Assembly (NCBI RefSeq): GCF_011766325.1
Contig: NZ_BLLG01000008.1
Location: 62,001-126,000, forward strand
Reading direction: 5' to 3'
DNA: 64,000 nt
DNA from: Streptomyces pacificus
GTDB lineage: Bacteria; Actinomycetota; Actinomycetes; Streptomycetales; Streptomycetaceae
The notes beneath the pieces were generated by a model. The model did not search any database, had not been told where the DNA came from, and saw only the letters and a program-made list of their open reading frames with translations. Made by a program: the position numbers and the translations under genes. This document shows, piece by piece, positions 1-9,344 of this stretch; the first letter of the stretch is position 1, and every line of letters begins with the position of its first letter.

Positions 1-637
1 GGGTGGAGCCGGTGAAGACGATCTTCGCGACGCCGGGGTGGCGCACCAGCGCGTCGCCCGCGACCGCGCCACGGCCGGGCAGCACCTGGAAGAGGTGCTC
101 GGGGAGGCCGGCTTCCAGGGCGAGTTCGGCCAGTCGCAGCGCGGTCAGCGGGGTGGCCTCGGCGGGTTTGAGGAGGACGGCGTTGCCGGCGGCGAGCGCG
201 GGCGCGGTGCCCCAGGCGGCGATGGGCATGGGGAAGTTCCAGGGGGCGATGACCCCCACCACGCCGAGCGGTTCGAGGATGGTCAGGTTGATGCCGCCGG
301 GGACGGGGATCTGCCGGCCGGTGAGGCGTTCCACTCCCCCGGCGGAGTAGTCGAGGAGGTCGCGGACGTTGCCGGCCTCCCAGCGGGCGTTGCCGAGGGT
401 GTGCCCGGCCTCGCGGACCTCGAGCAGGGCGAGTTCCTCGATGTGGTCGTCGACGGCGGCCGCGAAGCGGCGCAGCAGCCTGGCGCGGTCGGCGGGGGCC
501 GCGGCCGCCCAGGCCCGCTGGGCCCGTGCCGCGCGGCGCACGGCGGCGTCGACGGCGGCGGCGTCCGCGCCGGGGACGCTGGCGATGACTTCCTCGGTGG
601 CCGGGTTGAGCACATCGAGTGCGTACGGTTGCGACAC
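1..637 (-). CDS. Aldehyde dehydrogenase, N-terminal 212 codons (runs off window)
   Basis: NAD(P)-dependent aldehyde dehydrogenase, cut by the window edge before the catalytic cysteine. The readable part shows the superfamily pattern: the Pro-Trp-Asn-Phe-Pro motif, then GNAVLLKPAEATP of the cofactor-binding fold, then VFTGST just before the edge. The start is GTG at 637, nine bases past the stop of the glutamine synthetase-like gene and behind a GAGG that overlaps that stop, so the two are almost certainly co-transcribed and coupled. In glutamylation pathways such an enzyme oxidises the gamma-glutamyl-aminoaldehyde made after the amine is capped with glutamate; that role here is inferred from the neighbours. 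The substrate cannot be read from the sequence. Confidence 0.9.
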   Translation of the reverse strand, partial: MSQPYALDVLNPATEEVIASVPGADAAAVDAAVRRAARAQRAWAAAAPADRARLLRRFAAAVDDHIEELALLEVREAGHTLGNARWEAGNVRDLLDYSAGGVERLTGRQIPVPGGINLTILEPLGVVGVIAPWNFPMPIAAWGTAPALAAGNAVLLKPAEATPLTALRLAELALEAGLPEHLFQVLPGRGAVAGDALVRHPGVAKIVFTGST

Positions 638-645
638 GGGGTGCC

Positions 646-2010
646 TCACATGCGTTCGAAGGAGCGGCGGAGCTCCCAGTCGGTGACCGCGGCGTCGAAC
701 GCGTCGAGTTCGACCCGCGCCATGTTGCGGTAGTGGGCGACGACCTCGTCCCCGAAGGCGGCCTTGGCGATGGTGCTGTTGTCCCAGAGTTCGGCGGCCT
801 CGCGGAGGGTGGCCGGGACGTGCTCGTAGCCGGCGCTGTAGGCGTTGCCCGCGCAGGCCTCGGGCAGCTCCAGCTTCTGCTCGATCCCGTGCAGTCCTGC
901 GGCGATCAGTGCGGCGACGGCGAGATGGGGGTTGACGTCGCCGCCGGGCAGCCGGTTCTCGAAGCGCGTCGAGCGGCCGTGGCCGACGACGCGCAGCGCG
1001 CAGGTCCGGTTGTCGTGGCCCCAGGCGACGGCGGTCGGGGCGAAGGAGCCGGGTTGGAACCGCTTGTAGGAGTTGATGTTCGGCGCGTACAGCAGGGAGA
1101 AGTCGCGCAGGGCGGCGAGCTGGCCGGCGAGGAAGTGCCGCATGACGTCCGACATGCCGCCGGGTCCGTCGCCCGCCATGGCGTTGCGGCCGTCGGCGTC
1201 GGTGAGCGAGAGGTGGATGTGGCAGGAGTTGCCCTCGCGCTCGTTGTACTTGGCCATGAAGGTGACGGAGACGCCTTCCTGGGCGGCGATCTCCTTGGTG
1301 CCGGTCTTGTAGATCGCGTGCTGGTCGCAGGTGACGAGGGCCTCGTCGTAGCGGAACACGATCTCGTGCTGGCCGGGGTTGCACTCGCCCTTGGCCGACT
1401 CGACGGTCAGCCCTGCGGCGGCCATCTCGTTGCGGATCCGGCGCAGCAGGGGCTCGATGCGGCCGGTGCCGAGGATCGAGTAGTCGATGTTGTACTGGTT
1501 GGCCGGGGTGAGGCCCTGGTATCCGCGGTCCCAGGCCTGCTCGTAGCTGTCCTTGAAGACGATGAACTCCAGCTCGGTGCCGACCTGCGCGGTCCAGCCG
1601 TGCTCGGCCAGGCGCTCCAGCTGGCGGCGCAGGATCTGGCGGGGGGCGGCGGCGACCGGGGTGCCGTCGTTCCACGCGAGGTCGGCGACGAGCATGGCCG
1701 TGCCCTCGTTCCAGGGGACGCGGCGCAGGGTGGCCGGGTCGGGGTGCATGGCGAAGTCTCCGTAGCCGCGCTCCCAGGAGGACATCGCGTAGCCGTCCAC
1801 GGTGTTCATCTCGGTGTCGACGGCGAGCAGGTAGTTGCAGCCCTCCGTGCCGTGTTCCAGGACCTCGTCGAGGAAGAACCGGGCGGCGAACCGCTTGCCC
1901 TGGAGCCTGCCCTGCATATCGGGGAAGGCCAGGACTACGGTGTCGATCTCACCGCTCGCGACGAGGGACCTGAGCTCCTCGACGGTCAGCGGGGGTGTGC
2001 GGTCTGCCAC
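646..2010 (-). CDS. glnA4: Glutamine synthetase-like gamma-glutamyl-amine ligase (GlnA4 type)
   Basis: 454-residue cytosolic ligase of the glutamine synthetase fold that joins glutamate to an amine using ATP. Visible motifs are GTELEFIVF, NPGQHEI and CHIHLSL of the active site. The segment NRTCALRV differs from the N-R-S-A-x-R-I-P of true glutamine synthetases, which fits a GlnA-like enzyme using another amine. The open frame extends upstream, but GTG at 2010 is preferred because a perfect AGGAGG lies eight bases before it and the upstream residues are not family-like. It sits beside an aldehyde dehydrogenase, a FadR-type regulator, an amine permease and a glutamine amidotransferase-type hydrolase. 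This arrangement matches my recollection of S. coelicolor SCO1613 (GlnA4, reported as gamma-glutamylethanolamide synthetase). Ethanolamine versus polyamine is not decided by sequence alone. Confidence 0.88.
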   Translation of the reverse strand: MADRTPPLTVEELRSLVASGEIDTVVLAFPDMQGRLQGKRFAARFFLDEVLEHGTEGCNYLLAVDTEMNTVDGYAMSSWERGYGDFAMHPDPATLRRVPWNEGTAMLVADLAWNDGTPVAAAPRQILRRQLERLAEHGWTAQVGTELEFIVFKDSYEQAWDRGYQGLTPANQYNIDYSILGTGRIEPLLRRIRNEMAAAGLTVESAKGECNPGQHEIVFRYDEALVTCDQHAIYKTGTKEIAAQEGVSVTFMAKYNEREGNSCHIHLSLTDADGRNAMAGDGPGGMSDVMRHFLAGQLAALRDFSLLYAPNINSYKRFQPGSFAPTAVAWGHDNRTCALRVVGHGRSTRFENRLPGGDVNPHLAVAALIAAGLHGIEQKLELPEACAGNAYSAGYEHVPATLREAAELWDNSTIAKAAFGDEVVAHYRNMARVELDAFDAAVTDWELRRSFERM

Positions 2011-2046
2011 GGGATTGCGCCTCCTAAGGTCAACCGGGAGCCATAA

Positions 2047-2062
2047 GGTATTGCTGAATACC
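2047..2062. promoter_or_regulatory. Candidate operator for the FadR-type regulator
   Basis: GGTATTGCTGAATACC is a perfect inverted repeat (6-bp arms, 4-bp spacer) in the 79-bp gap between the divergent synthetase and regulator genes. GT...AC half-sites of this spacing are typical of GntR/FadR-family operators. Its position, between both start codons, suits joint control of the two transcripts. Confidence 0.55.
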
Positions 2063-2089
2063 ATTGCTTGGGAAGGGGGAACCGCGAAC

Positions 2090-2818
2090 ATGCCGGAGAA
2101 GAGCGAGCCCGGGGACCGCCTCACGTCCGTGCTGCGGCCGGTGCGCGGGGGCAACGGCTTCGAGGAGGCCCTGGAGCAGATCCTGCAGGTCGTACGGCTG
2201 GGCCTGGTGGCCGGCGGCGAGCGGCTGCCCGCGGAACGGGAACTCGCCGAGCGCATGGGCATCAGCCGGGTCACCCTGCGCGAGGTACTCAAGGTCCTCC
2301 AGGAGGAAGGCCTGGTGGAGAGCCGCCGCGGCCGCTACGGGGGGACGTTCGTGCTGCACCGCCCGCGCACCGAGGGCGAGGACGAACTGCGGCGCCGGAT
2401 CGCGGCCGTCGACGTCGAGGACACCCTGCGCTTCCGGGAGGTCCTTGAGGTCGGCGCGGCGGGGCTGTGCGCGGCGCACGGGCTCCCCGACGAGGGCGCC
2501 CGGCGGTTGCGCACGGCGCTGACGGCCACCCACGACGCACCCCTGGACGACTACCGGCGGTGCGACACCCTGCTCCATCTCACCCTGGCGGAGCTGTCCG
2601 GCTCGCCCATGCTGACCACGCAGTACGCGGCGGTCCGGGCGGCCCTCAACGACCTGCTCGACTGCATCCCGCTGCTGGTGCGCAACCTGGAGCACTCCCA
2701 GCAGCAGCACATCGCGCTGGTGGAGGCGGTCCTGGCGGGCGACGCGGGCGCGGCGCGCGAGGCGATGCGCGAGCACTGCGAGGGAACGGCGGCCCTGCTG
2801 CGCGGCTTCCTCGCATAA
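2090..2818 (+). CDS. GntR/FadR-family transcriptional regulator
   Basis: 242-residue DNA-binding regulator. The N-terminal winged helix (about residues 18-85) has the GntR signature, with LPAERELAERMGISRVTLRE followed by LQEEGLVESRRGRYGGTFV. The C-terminal part (about 100-240) is an alpha-helical FadR/FCD-type ligand domain with D..R and H residues spaced for metal or acid ligand binding. ATG at 2090 is the natural start; the frame is open further upstream but without family-like residues. It is divergent from the glnA4-type gene, with a palindrome between them, so it probably controls that operon and perhaps the permease downstream. Repression by the absence of amine is an inference. Confidence 0.88.
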   Translation: MPEKSEPGDRLTSVLRPVRGGNGFEEALEQILQVVRLGLVAGGERLPAERELAERMGISRVTLREVLKVLQEEGLVESRRGRYGGTFVLHRPRTEGEDELRRRIAAVDVEDTLRFREVLEVGAAGLCAAHGLPDEGARRLRTALTATHDAPLDDYRRCDTLLHLTLAELSGSPMLTTQYAAVRAALNDLLDCIPLLVRNLEHSQQQHIALVEAVLAGDAGAAREAMREHCEGTAALLRGFLA

Positions 2819-3081
2819 GCGTCCCCCACGCGGCCCGCCCGAGGCCGCGGGGCCGCGGGGCACGGGGCCGCGGGGGTGCTTCGCCCCCGGGCGGCGCCGG
2901 GGGACAGCGGGCCGGGGCACGGCGGGCCTGGGCACGGCGGACGCGGCCCCGGGCAGGCCGCCGCGCACCGCCGGAGACCGGACGGCCGTCATCCGAAAGT
3001 AACGCACGGGTCTTGCGCTACCCCCAGGACCACCGCAAAGGTATGGCTTCATTCCATTGGGTCCGACGCGGGAGCTCTGCC

Positions 3082-4533
<1,452 letters not shown>

Positions 4534-4564
4534 TCGGCCGGTCCGGTGTCCGGGTCCCTCGAAC

Positions 4565-4735
4565 CCGGGCACCGGACACCAGACACCAGACACCAGACAC
4601 CGATTATCGGACGCCAGCCACGGATACCAGCTGCCGGCCATCGGATCAGGTACCGGATCGGACGCCGGCACCGGACACCGACACCGGATTCCGGCTACGA
4701 GACACCGGGGTGCCGGACACCGGACCATGGACAGC
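4565..4735 (+). repeat. Degenerate GACACC repeats in the permease-hydrolase gap
   Basis: The 349-base gap between permease and hydrolase is mostly short repeats. Four 7-bp copies of GACACCA/G run in tandem at 4575-4602, followed to 4735 by dispersed CGGACACC and CGGACGCC words, and then a GCAGCGGCAGC run near 4770-4803. I see no gene in it. The hydrolase ribosome-binding site (GGAGG near 4868) closes the gap. Confidence 0.7.
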
Positions 4736-4882
4736 CGAGCCCGCGCATCCGCCACCGCCGACCACCGACCGCAGCGGCAGCGGCGGCAGCAGCAGCAGCA
4801 GCAAGCGCACACCCGGGGCCTGGGGCGCCGCGCGCGACCGGGCACCCGTCACCCCCTCACCACGACCGGAGGAACCCCGACC

Positions 4883-5560
4883 GTGACCCAGCCACTCATC
4901 GGCGTCAGCACCTACCTGGAGGACGCCTCGTGGGGCGTGTGGCGGCTGCCCGCCGCACTGCTGCCCGCAGGCTATCCGCGCCTCGTCCAGTCGTCCGGCG
5001 GCATCGCCGCGATGCTGCCCCCGGACGCACCCGGCCGGGCCGCGGCGGCGGTGGCACGACTGGACGGGCTGGTCGTCGCGGGCGGGCCCGACGTGGAGCC
5101 CGTGCGGTACGGGGCCGACCCGGATCCGCGCACCGGACCGCCGGCCCGCGAACGGGACGCCTGGGAACTCGCCCTGATCCGCGCGGCACTCGACACCGGC
5201 ACCCCGCTGCTGGGGATCTGCCGGGGCATGCAGCTGCTGAACGTCGCCCTCGGCGGCACGCTCGTCCAGCACCTCGACGGGCACGTGGACGCCGTCGGCG
5301 CCTTCGGCCGACACGCCGTGACGCCCGTCGCGGGCACGCGCTACGCCGCGCTGGTACCCGAGGAGTCGTCGGTGCCGACGTACCACCACCAGTCGGTGGA
5401 CCGGCTCGGCACCGGCCTCGTCGTCTCCGCGCACGCCCACGACGGCACCGTGGAGGCCGTCGAACTCCCGGACCCCGTCTGGGTACTGGGGGTGCAATGG
5501 CACCCGGAGATGGCCGAGGACACCCGCGTGATGGCGGGCCTCGTCCGCGCCGCGTCCTGA
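4883..5560 (+). CDS. Class-I glutamine amidotransferase-like hydrolase (peptidase C26, PuuD-like)
   Basis: 225-residue cytosolic hydrolase of the gamma-glutamyl-GABA hydrolase family, which removes the glutamyl cap at the end of a glutamylation pathway. The nucleophile elbow GICRGMQLLN contains the catalytic cysteine (about residue 114), and the His-Glu pair appears in VQWHPEMAED near residue 205. VAGGPDVEPVRYG is the family oxyanion-side motif. The length is close to that of PuuD-type enzymes. The start is GTG at 4883, fifteen bases after a GGAGG. It lies in the same direction as the permease. I infer that it releases glutamate from the gamma-glutamyl acid made by the aldehyde dehydrogenase. 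Confidence 0.9.
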   Translation: MTQPLIGVSTYLEDASWGVWRLPAALLPAGYPRLVQSSGGIAAMLPPDAPGRAAAAVARLDGLVVAGGPDVEPVRYGADPDPRTGPPARERDAWELALIRAALDTGTPLLGICRGMQLLNVALGGTLVQHLDGHVDAVGAFGRHAVTPVAGTRYAALVPEESSVPTYHHQSVDRLGTGLVVSAHAHDGTVEAVELPDPVWVLGVQWHPEMAEDTRVMAGLVRAAS

Positions 5561-5639
5561 TCCCCGCCCCGGCGGCAGGAGGCCGTCCGGCGCAGCGCTC
5601 GCGCAGATCCCCGCCGACGGCGCGCCCCGTCGGCGGACC

Positions 5640-6563
5640 TCAGCCTCCGGACCGGGTCAGCGACAAGAGGTCGCGGGCCGGGCCCGCCGGTCGATGGCCG
5701 TGGGGCCAGACCGCACGGAGGTCCCGGCGGAGACGGACCCCCTCGACGGGGACGCGGACGAGGCGGCGGGACCCCAGTTCCTCCGTCAACGCGAGTTCGC
5801 TGAGGACCGCGGGACCCGCGCCGCTGACCGCCGCGGCCTTCACCGCCGTGGTGGAGGAGAGTTCCAGCAGGGGCTCGGCCAGACCGCCGTGGGCGGCGAG
5901 CGCCGCGTCGAGGACCTGCCGGGTGCCCGAACCCCGCTCGCGCAGCACCAGCGGGGCCGCGGCGAGCTGCTCCGGCGGCAGCGGAGAGCGGCGCCGCGTC
6001 CACTCGTGCCCCGGTGCCGCGACGACGACGAGCCGGTCGTGGCCGACGATCACCCCGTCGAGGCCCTCCGGTACGGAGAGTCCCTCGACGAAGCCGAGAT
6101 CGGCCTCGCCGCGCAGCAGACGCCGGGCGACCGCCGCCGAGTTGCCGGCGAGCAGGGAGACCGCCGTGCCCGGGCGCTGCCGGCGGAGTGCGATCAGCCA
6201 GCCGGGCAGCAGGTATTCGGCGATGGTCATGCTGGCGGCGACCCTGAGCCGGGAGTCGCGCCGGTCCCGCAGCGCCTGCGCCCCGGCGTCGAACGCCTCG
6301 GCCGCCTCCACGATCCGGCGCGCCCAGTCCGTGACGAGCGCCCCCGCATCGGTCAACCGGGAGCCGCGCGGTGAGCGGTCCACCAGCGCGACGCCCAGCT
6401 GCCGCTCCATGGAACGGATCCGGCTGCTCGCCGCGGGCTGGCTCACACCGAGTTCCCGGGCGGCGCGCCCGAGGCTGCCGAGGCGGGCCACCGCGAGCAG
6501 CAGTTCCAGCGCGGCCAGGTCGGGCACCCGGTGGGCGACCGGCCCGCGTTCCCCCTTGCTCAT
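5640..6563 (-). CDS. LysR-family transcriptional regulator
   Basis: 307-residue regulator. The N-terminal helix-turn-helix (about residues 15-75) is standard LysR: LELLLAVARLGSLGRAAREL then GVSQPAASSRIRSMERQLG. The rest is the two-lobed periplasmic-binding-like effector domain (LRVAASMTIAEYLLPGWL, then GEADLGFVEG). It is divergent from the TDT exporter gene with 70 bases between start codons, the classical arrangement for LysR control of the neighbour. It converges on the hydrolase gene with a 79-base gap. Its effector is unknown. Confidence 0.93.
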   Translation of the reverse strand: MSKGERGPVAHRVPDLAALELLLAVARLGSLGRAARELGVSQPAASSRIRSMERQLGVALVDRSPRGSRLTDAGALVTDWARRIVEAAEAFDAGAQALRDRRDSRLRVAASMTIAEYLLPGWLIALRRQRPGTAVSLLAGNSAAVARRLLRGEADLGFVEGLSVPEGLDGVIVGHDRLVVVAAPGHEWTRRRSPLPPEQLAAAPLVLRERGSGTRQVLDAALAAHGGLAEPLLELSSTTAVKAAAVSGAGPAVLSELALTEELGSRRLVRVPVEGVRLRRDLRAVWPHGHRPAGPARDLLSLTRSGG

Positions 6564-6577
6564 AAACCCAGCTTATG
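6561..6577. promoter_or_regulatory. Possible LysR operator overlapping the lysR start codon
   Basis: CATAA-N7-TTATG is an inverted repeat containing a T-N11-A core, the LysR-box pattern. It overlaps the ATG of the LysR gene and lies about 60 bases before the TDT start, so it could serve both directions. The arms are short and this is unproven. Confidence 0.35.
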
Positions 6578-6633
6578 GGGACAGAGCGAGGGAGTGCCTG
6601 GTGGGCCGCCGAACGGGGCCGGACAGTGGGGCC

Positions 6634-8004
6634 ATGGTCACCGCCGCCCATCCCCACTCCACCTCCCCCACCGCCTCCACCGCCTCCACCGCCTCCACCG
6701 CCTCCACCGCCCCCACCTCCTCCACTGCCCCCACCGCCTCCCCGTCCGCCGCCACAGCCACCGCTGACGTCGCTGCCGCACACCCCGCCGCCTGCTCCGA
6801 CCCGCTCCGGCGCGTCACCCGCGTCCCGCTGCTGCGCCGGCTCGGACCGAACTGGTATTCCGCCGTCATGGGCACGGCATCGGTGGCCATCGCGGGTGCG
6901 TCCCTGCCCGCGGCTTCCGTCACCCCTGCACCCCCCGTTGCTCCCGTCGCTCCCGTTGCTCCCGCGGCCGTGACGTCCGCGGCTCCCCTGGCCGCAGCGG
7001 CTGCGGAGGGCCTGCGAGACGTACTGGAGGCGATATGGGCCCTGTCCGCGCTGGCCCTCGTGGCCCTGCTCGCCGCGAGGGCCGGGCACTGGCTGCGCCA
7101 CCGCGACCAGGCGCGTGCCGGCCTCCTCGACCCGGCCGTCGCCCCGTTCCAGGGCTGTATGGCGATGGCGCTCCTCGCCGTCGGCATCGGCTCGCTCTCG
7201 GTCGGCGGAGGCGTCATCGGCGAGCGGGCGGCCGTCGCCACGGCGTGGACCCTGTTCGCCACGGGCACCGCGGCCGGACTCACGGCCGCGGTCGCCGTCC
7301 CGTACCTGCTGCTGACCCGGCGCCGGGTCACGGTGGGGGAAGCGTCCCCGGTGTGGCTGCTCCCCGTGGTGGCCCCGATGGTGGCGGCGACCCTCGGCGC
7401 GCTGCTCGCGGGCCGGGTGCCCGCCGGAGGCTGGCGCAGAACCGCCCTGCTGGGCTGCTACGGGCTGTTCGCCCTGAGCCTGCTCGCCGTGCTCGTCATC
7501 CTGCCGCTGGTGACGACGAGGCTTCTCACCGAGGGTCCTCCACCGCTCGCCCTGACGCCTGCCCTGTTCCTGGTGCTCGGCCCACTGGGCCAGTCGACCA
7601 CCGCCGTGCACCGGCTCGCCGACGCGGCTCCCGGGACGGTCGGCGAGGCGGACGCGGCGGCTCTGGGGACCTTCGCGACCGTCTACGGGACCGCCGCCCT
7701 CGGCCTCGCCCTGCTGTGGCTCGTGCCGGCCGCGGCCATGGTGGTGCGGGCGGCGCGCCGGGGCATGCCGTTCACGATGACCTGGTGGGCGTTCACCTTC
7801 CCGGTCGGCACATGCGTCACGGGGGCCGCGGCGCTGTCCGCCCGCACCGGTGCGGAGGCTCCCGCGTGGGCGGCGGCAGGACTCTACCTGTTCCTGGTCG
7901 TGGCGTGGGCCACGGCCGGGACCCTCACCCTGCGCGGTCTCGTGGGCGGAGCGCTGCCCGCAGCGCCCCCGGAGCCGCCGCCAGCGACGGGCCGTACCAG
8001 GTGA
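6634..8004 (+). CDS. TDT-family (TehA/SLAC1 fold) transporter
   Basis: 456-residue membrane protein of the tellurite-resistance/dicarboxylate transporter family. RRLGPNWYSAVMGTASVAIAGA near residue 70 is the first-helix signature, and PFTMTWWAFTFPVGTCVTG near residue 385 is the matching late-helix motif; about ten hydrophobic spans lie between. The first 50 residues are not membrane: they form a low-complexity Thr-Ala-Ser stretch encoded by a 9-bp tandem repeat, so the true start could be later. The middle also holds a Pro-Val-Ala run. Family members export sulfite, dicarboxylates or anions; the substrate here is unknown. It is divergent from a LysR gene, which probably regulates it. Its last 80 bases overlap the 3' end of the convergent BtuF-like gene. 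Confidence 0.85.
   Translation: MVTAAHPHSTSPTASTASTASTASTAPTSSTAPTASPSAATATADVAAAHPAACSDPLRRVTRVPLLRRLGPNWYSAVMGTASVAIAGASLPAASVTPAPPVAPVAPVAPAAVTSAAPLAAAAAEGLRDVLEAIWALSALALVALLAARAGHWLRHRDQARAGLLDPAVAPFQGCMAMALLAVGIGSLSVGGGVIGERAAVATAWTLFATGTAAGLTAAVAVPYLLLTRRRVTVGEASPVWLLPVVAPMVAATLGALLAGRVPAGGWRRTALLGCYGLFALSLLAVLVILPLVTTRLLTEGPPPLALTPALFLVLGPLGQSTTAVHRLADAAPGTVGEADAAALGTFATVYGTAALGLALLWLVPAAAMVVRAARRGMPFTMTWWAFTFPVGTCVTGAAALSARTGAEAPAWAAAGLYLFLVVAWATAGTLTLRGLVGGALPAAPPEPPPATGRTR
6670..6741 (+). repeat. In-frame 9-bp tandem repeat (Thr-Ala-Ser)n
   Basis: Eight 9-bp units of the type ACCGCCTCC, four of them identical and four with one or more substitutions, lie in frame in the 5' end of the TDT gene. 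Copy-number change would alter the length of the N-terminal tail without a frameshift. Confidence 0.85.
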
Positions 8005-8650
8005 GCAGGCGCCCGTCGACGAGAGCGGCGGGGACCGCCGGGAACGCCTCAGGGCCGTCGTCCGCGCCGAAGCGGTAGGGCTCGTCAGGGAGCACCACGA
8101 GGTCCGCGCCCGCGGCGTTCAGTTCGTCGAGCGGGATCCGGGGATAGCGCTCCGGGTGTGCGGCGTAGACGTTGTCGACGCCGAGCCGGGCCAGCAGATC
8201 GCCGGCGAAGGTGTCGCGGCCCAGGACCATCCAGGGCCGCCGCCAGACCGGCACCACGGCGCGGCGCCGCTCCGCGCACGGTTCGACGGCGTCCCAGGCG
8301 GCCTCGGCGTCATCGAGCCAGCCGGGGCGGGGAATCCCGCAGGCGTCCAGCACCCGCTGCAGCTCGGCGAACGCCTGCGGCAGGGTCCGCACCTCGGTGA
8401 CGAGCACCTCCAGCCCCACGGCGCGCAGCGCGGCGAGATCCGGCTCCCGGTTCTCCTCCTCGTTGGCGACGACCAGATCGGGCCGCAGCGCGGCCACCGC
8501 CGCCACGTCGGGATTCTTGGTGCCGCCGATCCTGGCCGCCTCGAGGTCCCCGGGGCGGGTGCACCAGTCGGTGGCACCGGCTAGCAGTCCGGGCGCGCTG
8601 ACCGCGATGGCCTCGGTGAGGGAGGGCACCAGCGAGACGACCCTCGTCAC
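7925..8650 (-). CDS. BtuF-like cobalamin/metal-chelate-binding protein, no signal peptide
   Basis: 241-residue protein with the helical-backbone metal-receptor fold of periplasmic cobalamin- and siderophore-binding proteins: RVVSLVPSLTEAIAVSAPG at the start, ATDWCTRP, GGTKNPDVAAVAALRPDLVVANEEEN, and LGVDNVYAAHPERYPRI. Unlike transport receptors it begins directly at the fold, with neither signal sequence nor lipobox, so it should be cytosolic. GTG at 8650 overlaps the stop of the XRE-cupin gene (GTGA), implying translational coupling. The 3' end overlaps the convergent TDT gene by 80 bases. The ligand is not known. It could be a ligand-sensing partner of the regulator rather than a transporter subunit, which is inference. 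Confidence 0.85.
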   Translation of the reverse strand: MTRVVSLVPSLTEAIAVSAPGLLAGATDWCTRPGDLEAARIGGTKNPDVAAVAALRPDLVVANEEENREPDLAALRAVGLEVLVTEVRTLPQAFAELQRVLDACGIPRPGWLDDAEAAWDAVEPCAERRRAVVPVWRRPWMVLGRDTFAGDLLARLGVDNVYAAHPERYPRIPLDELNAAGADLVVLPDEPYRFGADDGPEAFPAVPAALVDGRLLTWYGPSLAAAPGALRAALRPRDRAG

Positions 8651-9198
8651 GGTGCGACGGCCTCGATGTGGTCGGCGACGGCGACGACGAGGAGCCGGGT
8701 GCCCGGGCGGGTGGCGCGCCAGCGGTGGAGCACCCCGCCGGAGAGGAAGAGCGTGTCGCCCTTCTCCAGCCGGTGGGCGCGTCCCTCGGCCTCGACCTCG
8801 GCGGCGCCGTCGGCCACGTACATCAACTCGTCGTTGCGGTGCTGGTGCTCGCCCCCCGCGTCCTGCTCGCCGGTGAACTCCACCGCGTGGAGCTGGTGGT
8901 GGCCGCGTACCAGATGGCGCACGCCCGGCCGGGCGGCGAGCGAGGCGTCGTCCGCCCGGACGACATCGACGACCCGGCAGGAGTCGGCGGCGGCGAGGAG
9001 TTCGGCGGCGGTGGTCTCCAGCGCGTCCGCGACGCGGTGGAGCGAGCGCATGCTGGGCCGTGCCCGCTCGTTCTCGATCTGGCTGAGGAAGGGCACGGAC
9101 AGGCCGCTGCGCCCCGCGACGGCGGCGAGCGTGAGATCCAGGGCCCGGCGCCTTCGGCGGATGGCGGAGCCGACACGGAGCGCTTCCTTGTCTCCCAT
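8647..9198 (-). CDS. XRE-family regulator with C-terminal cupin domain
   Basis: 183-residue regulator. Residues 10-65 form an XRE helix-turn-helix (LTLAAVAGRSGLSVPFLSQI, then ENERARPSMRSLHRVADAL). Residues 110-180 form a small beta-barrel cupin with EHQHRNDELMYVADGAAEVE and LEKGDTLFLSGGVLHRWRA, which supplies the metal- or ligand-binding histidines and glutamate. Its last four bases overlap the start of the BtuF-like gene, so the two are one transcript. Cupin-type XRE proteins usually sense small metabolites. No operator was recognised upstream. Confidence 0.9.
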   Translation of the reverse strand: MGDKEALRVGSAIRRRRRALDLTLAAVAGRSGLSVPFLSQIENERARPSMRSLHRVADALETTAAELLAAADSCRVVDVVRADDASLAARPGVRHLVRGHHQLHAVEFTGEQDAGGEHQHRNDELMYVADGAAEVEAEGRAHRLEKGDTLFLSGGVLHRWRATRPGTRLLVVAVADHIEAVAP

Positions 9199-9300
9199 GG
9201 CTGAGGTCCCTCCCTCCTCTCTGTACCTTACGCACGTTCCGGCCCGCGCAACTCACCGTCGCACCACGGCGGCGGGGAGGGCCGGGCCCGGCAACGGCAC

Positions 9301-9327
9301 GGCCCCGCCACGTTATGTGACGGGGCC
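9301..9327 (-). terminator. Hairpin after the opu operon
   Basis: GGCCCCG at 9301-9307 pairs with CGGGGCC at 9321-9327, and inner CAC/GTG extend the stem. It lies 18 bases beyond the stop of the minus-strand permease/binding-protein gene. There is no U-tract, as is usual in this genus. Confidence 0.6.
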
Positions 9328-9344
9328 CTCACCGTGTGGGGGAT

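Noticed and set aside
646..2292. Longer synthetase starting at 2292.
   Set aside because: The extra 94 residues are not family-like and would overlap the divergent regulator; GTG 2010 has a perfect ribosome-binding site.
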